From assembly GCF_001519065.1 (NCBI RefSeq), contig NZ_KQ954252.1, positions 393,560-457,559 on the forward strand: 64,000 bases of DNA. The letters run 5' to 3'. A model generated the notes under the pieces. It was not told the DNA's origin. It worked only from the letters and a program-made list of their open reading frames with translations, and did not search any database. Shown here one piece after another: positions 1 through 9,190 of the stretch. The position numbers and the translations under genes were made by a program. The stretch comes from Novosphingobium sp. FSW06-99 (lineage in GTDB: Bacteria > Pseudomonadota > Alphaproteobacteria > Sphingomonadales > Sphingomonadaceae). The stretch's first letter is position 1. The number at the start of each line of letters is the position of its first letter.

Positions 1-1485
1 ATCCATGTGGTTGCGCACATATTCCGATGACGCATCGCGCGGCGGGGACCAGTCCCACGCCGTCAGGTGCCCGGTGGCATTGGCCTGCGCCACCAAAGTG
101 CGGCGGCGCTGGCTGGCCAGCACTTGCGCGGTGATCGTATCGAAATCCCAGCGTTCGGCAACTTCGGCCCGAAACGCGGCGACCAGCGTGGCATGGGCCG
201 GATCGGCGGCCAGATTGACCAGTTCGTCGCGATCGGCAGACAGGTCATACAACTGGTCGGGATCGACCGGGCAATGGATGAATTTCCACGGCCCGCGCCG
301 GATCATCACGATCGGCGCCACCGCGCCTTCGCCCAGATATTCGCCGATCACTTCGTCGGCGCCCTGTTCGCCGATCAGCCACGGCACCAGGCTATGGCCA
401 TCGACCGGTGCGGCAAAGGTGGGCGCCAGCCCGGCCAGATCGACGCATGTGGGCAACAGATCGAGCAGCGATACGTTCTGATCGACCACGCGCGGGGCAA
501 ACCGGCCCGGCGCGCTGACCATGACCGGGATATGCGCGGCGCCTTCGAAAAAGGTCATCTTGTACCACAGCCCGCGTTCGCCCAGCATGTCGCCATGGTC
601 GGTGCACACGATCACCACGGTGTTCTCGGCCAGCCCGGTTTCGTCGAGCGTATCGAGCACCTGGCCGATCTGTTCGTCGACAAAGCTGATCGCGCCGAAA
701 TAGGCGCGCCGGGCGGCCAGGATCTGCGCCGTGCTGACCGGGGTGTCGTCCATCGCCGAAACCGCGCGCAGCCGCGCCGAATGCGGATCGCGCGCGTCGG
801 GCGCAATCTCGACACGGGGCAGGGGAATGTCGATCCCTTCGTACATGTCCCAATATTTGCGCGGGATGGCATAGGGATCGTGCGGATGGGTCATCGAGGC
901 GATCATGAAGAACGGACGATCGTCCTTGTCGCGCACGATATCGTAGAGCTTGCGCCGGGTGGTGAAGATCACCTCTTCGTCATAATCGATCTGGTTGGTG
1001 CGCACCGCAGGTCCGGCGGTCAGCACCGAATCCATCGAATGGTACCAGTGCGGACGATGGTCGGGGCGGGTCCAGTCGGGGGTCCAACTGAAATCGGCGG
1101 GATAGATATCGGTGGTCAGCCGTTCCTCGAAACCATGCAACTGATCGGGGCCGACAAAATGCATCTTGCCGGTCAGGATTGTGCGATAGCCGCCCGCGCG
1201 CAGATAGTGCGCCACGGTGGGCGTGTCGGCGGTCAATTCGCAGGCATTGTCATAGCCGCCGATGCGCGACGGCAATTGCCCCGACAGCATCGAAAACCGC
1301 GACGGCCCGCACAACGGGCTGTTGCAATAGGCCGATTTGAACACCACCCCGTGTTCGGCCAGGCGGCGCAGATTGGGCGCAATCACCGGCGAATGGTCGA
1401 GCGTCGGCCCATTGGTCAGAAACGGCAAGGCCTGCGCCGTCATCTGATCTGCCATCAGCACAAGGATATTGGGACGGGTCGTCAT
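1..1485 (-). CDS. betC: Choline-sulfatase, C-terminus cut by window edge
   Basis: Type I sulfatase predicted to hydrolyse choline-O-sulfate to choline and sulfate. The reading frame gives 495 residues without a stop, close to the usual length of about 500, so only a few C-terminal residues lie outside the window. Asp13 in the N-terminal LMADQM segment should bind the metal. The sulfatase signature is C59-G-P-S-R63, where Cys59 would become formylglycine. The block KMHFVGPDQLHGFEERLTTD is highly characteristic of BetC. An in-frame ATG lies 18 bases upstream (1503), but the start at 1485 has a GAGAG ribosome-site-like run about 11 bases before it. It is the last gene of the hydantoinase operon, 91 bp after the amidase gene. 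No betaine synthesis genes are visible, so choline sulfate itself is less sure as substrate than the family. Confidence 0.88.
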   Translation of the reverse strand, partial: MTTRPNILVLMADQMTAQALPFLTNGPTLDHSPVIAPNLRRLAEHGVVFKSAYCNSPLCGPSRFSMLSGQLPSRIGGYDNACELTADTPTVAHYLRAGGYRTILTGKMHFVGPDQLHGFEERLTTDIYPADFSWTPDWTRPDHRPHWYHSMDSVLTAGPAVRTNQIDYDEEVIFTTRRKLYDIVRDKDDRPFFMIASMTHPHDPYAIPRKYWDMYEGIDIPLPRVEIAPDARDPHSARLRAVSAMDDTPVSTAQILAARRAYFGAISFVDEQIGQVLDTLDETGLAENTVVIVCTDHGDMLGERGLWYKMTFFEGAAHIPVMVSAPGRFAPRVVDQNVSLLDLLPTCVDLAGLAPTFAAPVDGHSLVPWLIGEQGADEVIGEYLGEGAVAPIVMIRRGPWKFIHCPVDPDQLYDLSADRDELVNLAADPAHATLVAAFRAEVAERWDFDTITAQVLASQRRRTLVAQANATGHLTAWDWSPPRDASSEYVRNHMD

Positions 1486-1576
1486 GGCCGCACGCGCTCT
1501 CATCACAAAGTTGACTTGGAATGCACAACTTAGCGGCGCGGCGTGTGGGGGGAAGAATTTTCCCGCTTAATTTTGG

Positions 1577-2212
1577 CTAATGGCCCGCCTGCGCCAGCAA
1601 GGTCAGGATATCCGGCTCGCCCACCACTTCGGCATATTTGGCCTGCAAATCGAACAAGTTGGCCTCGTGCGGGGCGGCATGACGGTCGCCGCAGGCCTCG
1701 CGCACGACAAACGGGATAAAGCCGTGCTGGCAGGCATCGAGCGCGGTGGCGCGGATGCAGCCCGATGTCGAGGTGCCGCAGATGATCAGCGTGTCGATCC
1801 GCAGCGCGGTCAGCGTGGCGGCCAGATGGGTTGCGAAAAACGCGCTGGCATAGCGTTTGGTGATCACCAGTTCACCGTCGCGCGGGGCCAGCCGGGCGGG
1901 AAAGGCGCCCAGCGGGTTGCCGCGTTCAAAACAGCGCAACGCGGGCACTTTGCGAAAGAACACCCCGCCATCGGCGCCGCCCGGCGCATATTCGACATTG
2001 GTGAAGATCACCGGATGGCCGCATGCGCGCACCGCCTGCGTGACGCGGATGGCGGATTCCAGCGCGCTTTCGATCCCGGCATAGAGCGGCGATTGCGGCA
2101 CCAGATAGGCATCGACCATGTCGACCACGATCAGCGCCGGTCGCTGGCCGAACGCCAGATGCCCGTCGAACGCGCCGGCATAGTTGGCCGCCAGGTCGGA
2201 TGCCGGTGCCAT
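1577..2212 (-). CDS. Isochorismatase-fold cysteine amidohydrolase, N-carbamoylsarcosine-amidase-like
   Basis: A 211-residue cysteine hydrolase of the isochorismatase family. The expected triad is visible: Asp31 in LIVVDMVDAY, Lys119 in ITKRYASAFF and Cys152 in GTSTSGCIRATA. The opening FGQRPALIVVDM and the TSTSGC nucleophile loop resemble N-carbamoylsarcosine amidase and related amidases rather than true isochorismatases. The start codon overlaps the stop of the upstream CoA-transferase gene as TGATG, which supports translational coupling and this start. Beside hydantoinase A and B it would complete a route in which a cyclic imide is opened by ATP-dependent hydrolysis and the resulting carbamoyl compound is cleaved. 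The actual substrate cannot be read from the sequence. Confidence 0.82.
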   Translation of the reverse strand: MAPASDLAANYAGAFDGHLAFGQRPALIVVDMVDAYLVPQSPLYAGIESALESAIRVTQAVRACGHPVIFTNVEYAPGGADGGVFFRKVPALRCFERGNPLGAFPARLAPRDGELVITKRYASAFFATHLAATLTALRIDTLIICGTSTSGCIRATALDACQHGFIPFVVREACGDRHAAPHEANLFDLQAKYAEVVGEPDILTLLAQAGH

Positions 2213-3399
2213 CAGATCACCCCTTGCGCCGCAAACGCTGCCAGGTCTTCTCCGGTCAGGCCCAGCAGGTCGCCATAGATTTCGGCATTGTGCTGCCCCA
2301 CGATCGACGGCGCCGCGCGGCGCACGCTGCCAGGCGTTGCCGACAGGCGCGGAAACACGCTTTGCATCTTCAGCGGGCCAAACCGTTCGGTGTCCACCTC
2401 GATGATCGCCTCGCGCGCCTGAAAATGCGGATCGGCCAGCATGTCGGGCGCACGATAGACCCGGCCTGCGGGGATCGAATACTGCGTCATCAGCGCATCG
2501 ACCTGATCGACCGTCAGCGTGCGGGTCCACGCATCGATCAGGCGATCCAGCTCGTCCTGATTGGCGCCGCGCGCCAGATGCGTGGCAAAGCGCGGGTCGT
2601 GGCCCAGTTCGGGCTGCCCCATCGCCTCGGCCAGCCGTTGCCACAGCGAATCCTTGTTGGCGCCGATCATGAATTCGCCGTCGCGGCAGGTATAGACATT
2701 GGACGGGGCAATGCCTTTCAGCACCGAGCCCGACCGTTCGCGGATCAGCCCCGAACGGTCATATTCGGGCACCAGCCCTTCCATCACCTGCAGCACGCTT
2801 TCATAGAGCGCGGCGTCGATCACCTGGCCCTGGCCGGTGCGGCTGCGCGCGTGGAGCGCGGCGAGCACGCCCATGCAGCCGTACGTCGCGGTCAGCGTGT
2901 CGCCGATCGAGATGCCCATCCGGCTGGGCGGGCGATCGGGTTCGCCGACGATATAGCGCCAGCCGCCCATCGCCTCGCCAATCCCGCCAAACCCCGCGCG
3001 CGTGGCATAAGGGCCGGTCTGGCCATAGCCTGACATGCGCGCGATGATCAGCCCGGGCTGTTCGGCCAGCAGCACATCGGGGCCCAGGCCCCACTTTTCC
3101 ATCGTACCGGGCTTGAAGTTTTCGATCAGCACGTCGGCATGCGTGATCAGCCGGCGCACCAGCGCTTGCCCTGCGGGCACGCGCAAGTTGGCGCTGACCG
3201 AACGCTTGTTGCGCGCGATCACTTCCCATTGCACTTTGTCGTCGCCCTGGCCCCATTCGCGCATTGGGTCGCCCGTCACCGGGGGTTCGACCTTGATCAC
3301 CTCGGCGCCCATGTCGCCCAGCAATTGTCCGCAGAATGGCCCGGCCAGCAACTGGCCCAGTTCGACGACGCGAATGCCGTCCAATGCTCCCTTGGTCAC
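2212..3399 (-). CDS. Class III (CaiB/BaiF) CoA-transferase
   Basis: A 395-residue family III CoA-transferase, which moves CoA between organic acids. The N-terminal GIRVVELGQLLAGPFCGQLL and the following GAEVIKVEPP are typical of formyl-CoA-transferase relatives, as are NFKPG (near residue 95), the GQVIDAALYESV helix and the PAGRVY segment near the C-terminus. Length matches the family. It starts 3 bp after the hydantoinase B stop and overlaps the downstream amidase gene. In this operon it would activate a carboxylic acid product that the HMG-CoA-lyase-type enzyme then cleaves; that order of steps is inference. Confidence 0.88.
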   Translation of the reverse strand: MTKGALDGIRVVELGQLLAGPFCGQLLGDMGAEVIKVEPPVTGDPMREWGQGDDKVQWEVIARNKRSVSANLRVPAGQALVRRLITHADVLIENFKPGTMEKWGLGPDVLLAEQPGLIIARMSGYGQTGPYATRAGFGGIGEAMGGWRYIVGEPDRPPSRMGISIGDTLTATYGCMGVLAALHARSRTGQGQVIDAALYESVLQVMEGLVPEYDRSGLIRERSGSVLKGIAPSNVYTCRDGEFMIGANKDSLWQRLAEAMGQPELGHDPRFATHLARGANQDELDRLIDAWTRTLTVDQVDALMTQYSIPAGRVYRAPDMLADPHFQAREAIIEVDTERFGPLKMQSVFPRLSATPGSVRRAAPSIVGQHNAEIYGDLLGLTGEDLAAFAAQGVI

Positions 3400-3402
3400 G
3401 AC

Positions 3403-5289
3403 TTACTCCGCTGCCGCAAGATGGGGCCATTGCGGCTGAACCGGGGCAGGCAGGCCGGTTTCATCCAGGCACGCCGCGCGCAACGCGGCAATATCGGGGC
3501 CAAAGTCAAACAGCGCCAGCGGCCCGCGATCGGTGCGGATCTGTGCGCGCAAGGTTTCGGTCGCGGCCGCATCGACGGTGCCCGTGGCATCGGCGACCAC
3601 GCCATAGGCCAGCGCGCCGCCGCTTGTCACCAGACCTTCGCGGATTTCGCGGCCCACCAGCGCCGGATCGCGGTCGAGCGGATCGCCCCAGCCACCGCCG
3701 CCCCAGGTGATGAAGTGCAACTGGTCGTCGGCCTCGACCGCCAGATCCTCGACTTTGTTGCCGACGATCTGCATCGTGCCATCGGCCTTTTCCAGGATCT
3801 TGCGCGCCCGTCCGCCCGGTTTGCCGCCATTGACCCCCCAGGGCGGCACGAACCAGCGATCGTCGTGGATGGCGATGACCCCGGCGCTGAGAAAGCGATA
3901 AGTCATGTGGATGCCGTCGCCGCCACGATGCAGGCCCGCGCCGCCGCTGTCGGGCGCGCATTCATAGCGTTCGATGCGCAAGGGGAAATAGCGTTCGAGG
4001 AATTCGTTGGGCACGTTGGTAAAGCCCGGCCACAGCGAATGCCCGTCGGGCCCGTCGCCCATCGGCCGCCCGGGAATCCCGCCAAAGCCGATCTGGAACA
4101 GTTGGAACCATTCGCCCCCGCGATCGGCGCGGGTGTCGTTGCCCGCATAGAACAGGTGCGGGCTCGACGAAAATCCGGCGGCGTTGAGGAATTCGGGGGT
4201 CTTTTGCCCCAGCAACCCGCCCAGAATGTCGAAGATGCGGCCCAGTGCATGGGTGCGCCCCGACAGCGCTGCCGGAAACTTCGGCTTCAGCAGCGATCCT
4301 GCCGGAATGCGCACGTCGATCAGATCGTAGAACCCGTCGTTGAACAGGATCTGTGGGTCGAACACCATGATCATGTAGATGCCGAAGAACATCTTGAACA
4401 TGTTTTCGTTGAGATAAAAATTGATCGAGGCGGCCGATTGCGGATCGGTACCATCGAAATCGAGCACCACCTGTTCGCCTTCGCGGTGCATCGTGCAGCG
4501 GATGCGATAGGGCCCGGCGCCCATGCCATCGTCGCAGATATAGTCTTCAAAGCTGACCGGTTGTTCGGCGATGGCCATGCCGATCAGCGCCTTCATCGCG
4601 CGGTGGTTGCGCGCCAGTAATTCCTGGGTGGCGGAAAAATAGACATCGTCGCCAAACCGTTCGGCCATTTCGATCACCCGCCGCGCGGCCACCCGGCAAC
4701 TGGCGATCAGCGCATTGAGGTCGGCCAGGCACCAGTCGGGCTTGCGCGTCTGGTGTAGCACCAGTTTCAGCAGGTCGGCGTTGAACGCGCCCTGTTTCCA
4801 CAGCTTGACCGGGGGAATGCGCACGCCTTCCTCAAAGATCGCATGCGCGTTGATCGGCATCGATCCGACCACTTTGCCGCCGATGTCGCTCTGATGTCCG
4901 AACATCGAGGTATAGCCGATCAGGCGCCCGTCCTTGAACACCGGCAACAGCACCAGCCAGTCGTTCGAATGGCTGATCGCGCCATCGACCGAATAAGGGT
5001 CGGACAGGAAAATCAGGTCGCCATCTTCCAGCGTGCCATCGAAATTGCGCAGGAACCCGTCGATGAAACTGCCGAACTGGCCAACGATCATCTTGCCGGT
5101 GTGATCGGCGATCAGCGGAAAGGCATCGCCCTGTTCGCGGATGCCCGGCGACATCGCGGTGCGCACCAGTGTGGCGTCCATTTCGATGCGCGCGTTGCGC
5201 AGCGCGTTTTCGATGATGTCGAGCGTGACCGGATCGATCGCCACGCGGTTGAACGGAACGGGGTTGGTCTGGACTATCGTTGCAGGCAT
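3403..5289 (-). CDS. hyuB: Hydantoinase B / oxoprolinase family protein (HyuB-type)
   Basis: A 628-residue protein of the hydantoinase B family, which includes N-methylhydantoinase B, acetone carboxylase alpha and caprolactamase beta subunits. The N-terminus DPVTLDIIENALRNARIEMDATLVRTAMSP and the later GQFGSFIDGFL, HSNDWLVLLPVF and GVNGGKPG segments are family hallmarks. It forms a complex with the HyuA-type subunit encoded 13 bp upstream and opens a lactam or imide ring using ATP. It is followed after 3 bp by the CoA-transferase gene. The pairing with an N-carbamoylsarcosine-amidase-like enzyme favours a hydantoin-like substrate, but lactams and other ring amides remain possible. Confidence 0.88.
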   Translation of the reverse strand: MPATIVQTNPVPFNRVAIDPVTLDIIENALRNARIEMDATLVRTAMSPGIREQGDAFPLIADHTGKMIVGQFGSFIDGFLRNFDGTLEDGDLIFLSDPYSVDGAISHSNDWLVLLPVFKDGRLIGYTSMFGHQSDIGGKVVGSMPINAHAIFEEGVRIPPVKLWKQGAFNADLLKLVLHQTRKPDWCLADLNALIASCRVAARRVIEMAERFGDDVYFSATQELLARNHRAMKALIGMAIAEQPVSFEDYICDDGMGAGPYRIRCTMHREGEQVVLDFDGTDPQSAASINFYLNENMFKMFFGIYMIMVFDPQILFNDGFYDLIDVRIPAGSLLKPKFPAALSGRTHALGRIFDILGGLLGQKTPEFLNAAGFSSSPHLFYAGNDTRADRGGEWFQLFQIGFGGIPGRPMGDGPDGHSLWPGFTNVPNEFLERYFPLRIERYECAPDSGGAGLHRGGDGIHMTYRFLSAGVIAIHDDRWFVPPWGVNGGKPGGRARKILEKADGTMQIVGNKVEDLAVEADDQLHFITWGGGGWGDPLDRDPALVGREIREGLVTSGGALAYGVVADATGTVDAAATETLRAQIRTDRGPLALFDFGPDIAALRAACLDETGLPAPVQPQWPHLAAAE

Positions 5290-5302
5290 CGTCGGGTGTC
5301 CT

Positions 5303-7351
5303 TCAGGCCAGCGTGATCAGGATATTGCCGCAAGCATCGACCGTGCCGACGCAGCCGGTTTCAATCAGGGTGGTGGAATCCATTTCGCACACGATGGCAG
5401 GTCCCTGGATCACATCGCCCGCGCGCAGCCGCGCCCGGTCATAGATTGCGCCGGTCTGTTCGCGCCCGTCCATCCACATCACGTGTTCGCGCATGAATGC
5501 CGCGCGGGGATTGCCGTCGCCGCGCGCGATCTGCGGCGCGGGCAGATCGGGCACCTGGCCCTGTGCCACCGCGCGCAGATTGACGATTTCGTGCGGGGTT
5601 TCCATGTTGAAGGTAAACAGCCGCAGATGTTCGGCGTCAAACCGCGCCAGGATGCCGCCCATGCCGTCGCGGCGCAGATCGTCGGCGGTGATCGTCAGCG
5701 GCACTTCGAATGCTTGCCCGGCATAGCGCACATCGACTTCGAACAGGCTCGACACTTCGGCCTCGGGCACGCCATCGGCGATCAGTTCGGCGCGGGTCTG
5801 CGCGGCCATCTCGTCGAGCACCGCGATCAGGTCTTCGGCGCTGGTCTGCGCCGCCAGCCGGGAAAAACTGCGCGCGGTTTCGGTGCGCATGCGCGTGGTG
5901 GCATCGCCCAGCGCACACAACACGCCGGGCGAAACCGGCGAAATCGCGGGCCAGCTTCCCATCAGGCGGGCCACCGCGTTGACATGCAGCGGACCCGCGC
6001 CGCCAAACCCCATCAGCGCGAAATCGCGCGGATCATATCCCTGTTGCACCGAAATCATGCGCAGCGCGCCGAACATGTTTTCATTGACGATATCGATGAT
6101 CCCGCGCGCCGCCTCCATCAGGCCGATGCCCAGCCGGTCGGCAATCGTCTGCACCGCCGCGCGCGCGCCCGCGCGGTCGAGCCGGAACGTGCCGCCCAGC
6201 AGGTTTTCAGGCAGATAGCCCAGCACGACATTGGCATCGGTAACGGTCGGCGCGGTGCCGCCCTTGGCATAGGCGACCGGCCCCGGCACTGCGCCCGCCG
6301 ATTGCGGCCCCACGCGCAAGGCGCCGGTCAGGTCGGGGACATAGGCGATCGACCCGCCGCCCGCGCCCACCGTCTTTACATCGAGCGCAGAGGCGCGCAC
6401 CGACAAGTGGCCGACTTCGGTGGTGCGCTGGCGCCGGGGTTCGAGGTTTTCGATCAGCGCCACGTCGGTCGACGTGCCCCCGACATCGAGCGTCATGATA
6501 TTGCGGATGCCGGCGTTGCGTCCCACCCAAATCGCGCCGGTCACCCCGCCCGCCGGGCCCGACATCAGGATGTTGACCGGCTGCGTCTCGGCCTTGTGCG
6601 CGCTCATCAGGCCGCCGTCCGACCGCAACAGCGACAGATTGCCCGCCATGCCCGCTTCGGCCAGCCGCGTGCGCAGATTGGCGACATATTTGCCGACGAT
6701 CGGCCGCACCGCGGCATTGGCCACGGTGGTCAGCGTGCGTTCGTATTCCTGCATTTCGGGCAGGACTTCGTGGCTGAGCGAAACCGGCGCATCGGGCATG
6801 ATCTCGCGCGCGATGGCGCCGATCCGCGCCTCGTGCGCGCCGTTGACATAGGCGTTGATCAGGCTGACCGTCACCGCCTCGACCCCCGCCGCCTTCAGCA
6901 GGCCAAGCTGGGTGCGCACATCGTCTTCATCGAGCGGGCGCACTTCGCGGCCATCGGCGCCGATCCGGCCCTTGACGGTGACGGTGTGTTCCAGCGCGGC
7001 GAGCGGTTGCGGTTTTGGCCAGATGATCCAGCCCGCCAGCCCGCCGGGGACAAAGCTGCGCGCGATCTGCATGATATGGCGATAGCCTTCGGTGGTCACC
7101 AGCCCGACTTTGGCGCCTTTGCCTTCCAGCACCGCGTTGGTCGCCACCGTCGTTCCGTGCAGGAAATAGGCGATCGCATCAGGCGCGATGCCCGCCGCCG
7201 CACAGATCGCGGTGACGCCGTTCAGGATGCCGACCGAACTGTCGTGCGGGGTCGACGGTGTCTTGTGGCGCCAGAAGGCACCCGTGCCGGTTTCGAGCAA
7301 CAGCAGGTCGGTGAACGTGCCGCCCACATCGACACCCAATCGGTAACCCAT
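5303..7351 (-). CDS. hyuA: Hydantoinase A / oxoprolinase family ATPase subunit (HyuA-type)
   Basis: A 682-residue ATP-binding subunit of the hydantoinase/oxoprolinase family. The start at 7351 gives the canonical N-terminus MGYRLGVDVGGTFTDLLLLE with the phosphate-binding GGTFTD motif. Further hallmarks are HGTTVATNAVLEGKGAKVGLVTTEGYRH, LDVGGTSTDVALI and GFGGAGPLH. An upstream extension to 7597 stays open but would place about 80 unrelated residues before the conserved start. The gene lies 53 bp after the lyase gene and 13 bp before hyuB in the same operon. The pair performs ATP-dependent ring opening of cyclic amides in the cytoplasm. Confidence 0.9.
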   Translation of the reverse strand: MGYRLGVDVGGTFTDLLLLETGTGAFWRHKTPSTPHDSSVGILNGVTAICAAAGIAPDAIAYFLHGTTVATNAVLEGKGAKVGLVTTEGYRHIMQIARSFVPGGLAGWIIWPKPQPLAALEHTVTVKGRIGADGREVRPLDEDDVRTQLGLLKAAGVEAVTVSLINAYVNGAHEARIGAIAREIMPDAPVSLSHEVLPEMQEYERTLTTVANAAVRPIVGKYVANLRTRLAEAGMAGNLSLLRSDGGLMSAHKAETQPVNILMSGPAGGVTGAIWVGRNAGIRNIMTLDVGGTSTDVALIENLEPRRQRTTEVGHLSVRASALDVKTVGAGGGSIAYVPDLTGALRVGPQSAGAVPGPVAYAKGGTAPTVTDANVVLGYLPENLLGGTFRLDRAGARAAVQTIADRLGIGLMEAARGIIDIVNENMFGALRMISVQQGYDPRDFALMGFGGAGPLHVNAVARLMGSWPAISPVSPGVLCALGDATTRMRTETARSFSRLAAQTSAEDLIAVLDEMAAQTRAELIADGVPEAEVSSLFEVDVRYAGQAFEVPLTITADDLRRDGMGGILARFDAEHLRLFTFNMETPHEIVNLRAVAQGQVPDLPAPQIARGDGNPRAAFMREHVMWMDGREQTGAIYDRARLRAGDVIQGPAIVCEMDSTTLIETGCVGTVDACGNILITLA

Positions 7352-7404
7352 GCAAAAACCCCCGCAAGATGTTGGATCGTGCCCCGGTCGGGGCCCTTTA
7401 GCTG

Positions 7405-8313
7405 CTATGACAGTTTCGGAAAGCGTGGCGCGCGGGCCACCATGCCCGGTAAAGTGCGATCCATCAGCGCGCCCAGCCAGTGGTTGGTATCGATCAGCGC
7501 GCCAAGGTCGAGCCCGGTGGCAATCCCTGCGCGTTCGAGCATGTAGACGACATCTTCGGTCGACACATTGCCCGAGGCACCGGGTGCAAACGGACACCCG
7601 CCCAGGCCGCCGATCGCGGCATCGACGGTAGTTGCCCCGGCCGCGATCGCCGCCCAGACATTGGCCAGCCCGGTGCCGCGCGTGTTGTGAAAATGCACCC
7701 GCACCGGGATCGGCGCGATCAGGTCTCGCACCTGAGCGACCAGCCGGCCGACATGCGCGGGATTGGCCACGCCGATGGTGTCGGCCAGCGCGATCTCGAC
7801 CGGCCCGGCCTGCGCCAGCGCCGCCGCCATTGCCAGCACGCGCGCCTCGGCCACTTCGCCCTCGAACGGGCAGCCGAACGCGGCGGCGATGGTCACCTGG
7901 CCAGTGCGCCCGGCGCCCTGCGCCGCCGCGATGATCGCACGGGCGGCGTAGACCGATCCGTCGCTGGTCTGGTTCTGGTTGGCCATGGCAAATGTGTCGG
8001 TGGCCACCGCCACCGCGCCCAACTGATCGATCCTCCCGGTGGCGAGCGCGCGCTCGGCGCCGCGCTGGTTCATCACCAGCCCGATATAGGTCACATCGTC
8101 GCGGTCGGGCAAACCGGCGGCCACCGCGTCGGCATCGGCCATCTGCGGCACCGCGCGCGGGTTGACGAAACTGGTCACTTCGATCCGCCGTGCTCCGGCG
8201 GCAATGGCGCGGTCGATCAGCGCCAACTTGTCCGGCGTGCCGATCGCGGTTTTTTCGTTCTGTAGCCCGTCGCGGGGGGCGACTTCCAGAACTTCGATCG
8301 AATTTGTATACAT
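7405..8313 (-). CDS. Hydroxymethylglutaryl-CoA lyase family enzyme
   Basis: A 302-residue TIM-barrel lyase of the HMG-CoA lyase type, which cleaves a 3-hydroxy-3-methylacyl-CoA. The sequence shows VAPRDGLQNEK near residue 15 (metal and substrate), VTSFVNPRAVPQMADADAV, the metal ligands in VHFHNTRGTGLAN, and the catalytic cysteine loop GGLGGCPFAPGASGN. All key residues are present. The start codon overlaps the stop of the GntR gene as TAATG. The first codons also contain a near copy of the palindrome found upstream of the regulator. Together with the class III CoA-transferase it suggests that the pathway ends in cleavage of a branched hydroxyacyl-CoA; leucine catabolism proper is unlikely because no other leucine genes are present. 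Confidence 0.88.
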   Translation of the reverse strand: MYTNSIEVLEVAPRDGLQNEKTAIGTPDKLALIDRAIAAGARRIEVTSFVNPRAVPQMADADAVAAGLPDRDDVTYIGLVMNQRGAERALATGRIDQLGAVAVATDTFAMANQNQTSDGSVYAARAIIAAAQGAGRTGQVTIAAAFGCPFEGEVAEARVLAMAAALAQAGPVEIALADTIGVANPAHVGRLVAQVRDLIAPIPVRVHFHNTRGTGLANVWAAIAAGATTVDAAIGGLGGCPFAPGASGNVSTEDVVYMLERAGIATGLDLGALIDTNHWLGALMDRTLPGMVARAPRFPKLS

Positions 8314-9020
8314 TATGCCCTTGCTCCCAGCGACGGGATCATGCTTGCGGCGCCCTTGGCCTGGCCTGTGGTGCCGGTCATGCCGCGATGCGCATCGGCA
8401 TAGGCGTGATAGGCGCGCAGGATATGGCTCGACATGATGGCATGGGCCCAGGCGCCATCGCGCCGGTCGAACGCGGCGATCAGTTCTTCGTGTTCGGACC
8501 ATGACCGGCGCAGCTCGTCGGGGCCATAGTGGTGGGCGGTGCGCCACACCACCGGCTGTTCGACCAGCGAGCCGAGCTGGGCGACCAGGCGGCGCGATCC
8601 GGCCGCCTCCAGAATGCCTGCGTGGAACAGCCGGTTGCCTTCAAGAAAGGCGGTCACATCGGGGCGCGGCTGCGCGATGGCCTGTGCAATCCGGGCGTTT
8701 GCGGCGCGCAGACGGGCCAGCGAATCGGGGGTCATCCGTTCTGCCGCGCGGTGTGCGGCATAGGCTTCGAGCATGGCGCGCAGGTCGAACGCCTCGCGCA
8801 CGTCATCGAGCGACCATTCGGGCACATAGCTGCGCTGCGTGTCGGTGCGCGCGACCAGCATGTCGGCCTCAAGCCGACGCAGCGCCTCGCGCACGGGGGT
8901 GCGCGAAACGCTGCATTTTTCGGCCAGGGCCTCTTCGCCCAGTTGTGTCCCGGCCGGCAGTTCGCCGGACAGGATCATGTTTCGGATCGCCGTATAGGCT
9001 CGGTCAGACGCGCGTGACAT
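8313..9020 (-). CDS. GntR family transcriptional regulator, FCD domain
   Basis: A 235-residue regulator with an N-terminal winged helix (residues about 5-75, with the LGEEALAEKCSVSRTPVREALRRLEADMLV helix-turn-helix) and a C-terminal all-helical FCD ligand domain (about 85-215). The ATG at 9020 has GGGAGA just upstream; a TTG 12 bases earlier is possible but less likely. It heads the catabolic operon and faces the TonB receptor gene across 170 bp that contain the palindrome TTGTATACAA. It probably represses both sides until a pathway acid or CoA ester binds; the direction of control is inferred. Confidence 0.88.
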   Translation of the reverse strand: MSRASDRAYTAIRNMILSGELPAGTQLGEEALAEKCSVSRTPVREALRRLEADMLVARTDTQRSYVPEWSLDDVREAFDLRAMLEAYAAHRAAERMTPDSLARLRAANARIAQAIAQPRPDVTAFLEGNRLFHAGILEAAGSRRLVAQLGSLVEQPVVWRTAHHYGPDELRRSWSEHEELIAAFDRRDGAWAHAIMSSHILRAYHAYADAHRGMTGTTGQAKGAASMIPSLGARA

Positions 9021-9051
9021 GCATTCTCCCAAGGAGCTTGACCTTTGGTAT

Positions 9052-9061
9052 TTGTATACAA
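9052..9061. promoter_or_regulatory. Candidate GntR/FCD operator TTGTATACAA
   Basis: A perfect 10-bp palindrome, TTGTATACAA, lies between the divergent GntR and TonB receptor genes. Many FCD-type GntR regulators bind palindromes with a GTATAC core. It is 31 bp before the GntR start, so binding could block that promoter. A 9/10 match, TTGTATACAT, recurs at 8304-8313 at the start of the lyase gene. Confidence 0.55.
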
Positions 9062-9190
9062 TACTCTGCTCTCACGGCAAGCCCCGATCGTCCCGCCCCA
9101 AAACCGAACCGGGGCGGTGTGATCGCCACAGGGGGTGGCGGCGCCGTGCGTGCGGTCGCGCAGTACAGGGGCAATACAGGGAGGCAAGCA

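Noticed and set aside
67..1533. Long plus-strand open frame of 488 codons
   Set aside because: It is antisense to choline-sulfatase, which has full family motifs. High GC content leaves long empty frames on the other strand.
1540..1576. GGGAA...TTCCC hairpin between amidase and sulfatase genes
   Set aside because: The stem is short and has no clear U tract in the direction of transcription, so it does not prove that the sulfatase is a separate unit.
5141..7546. Plus-strand open frame of 801 codons
   Set aside because: Antisense to hydantoinase A. It is rich in Arg, His and Gly and has no recognisable domain.
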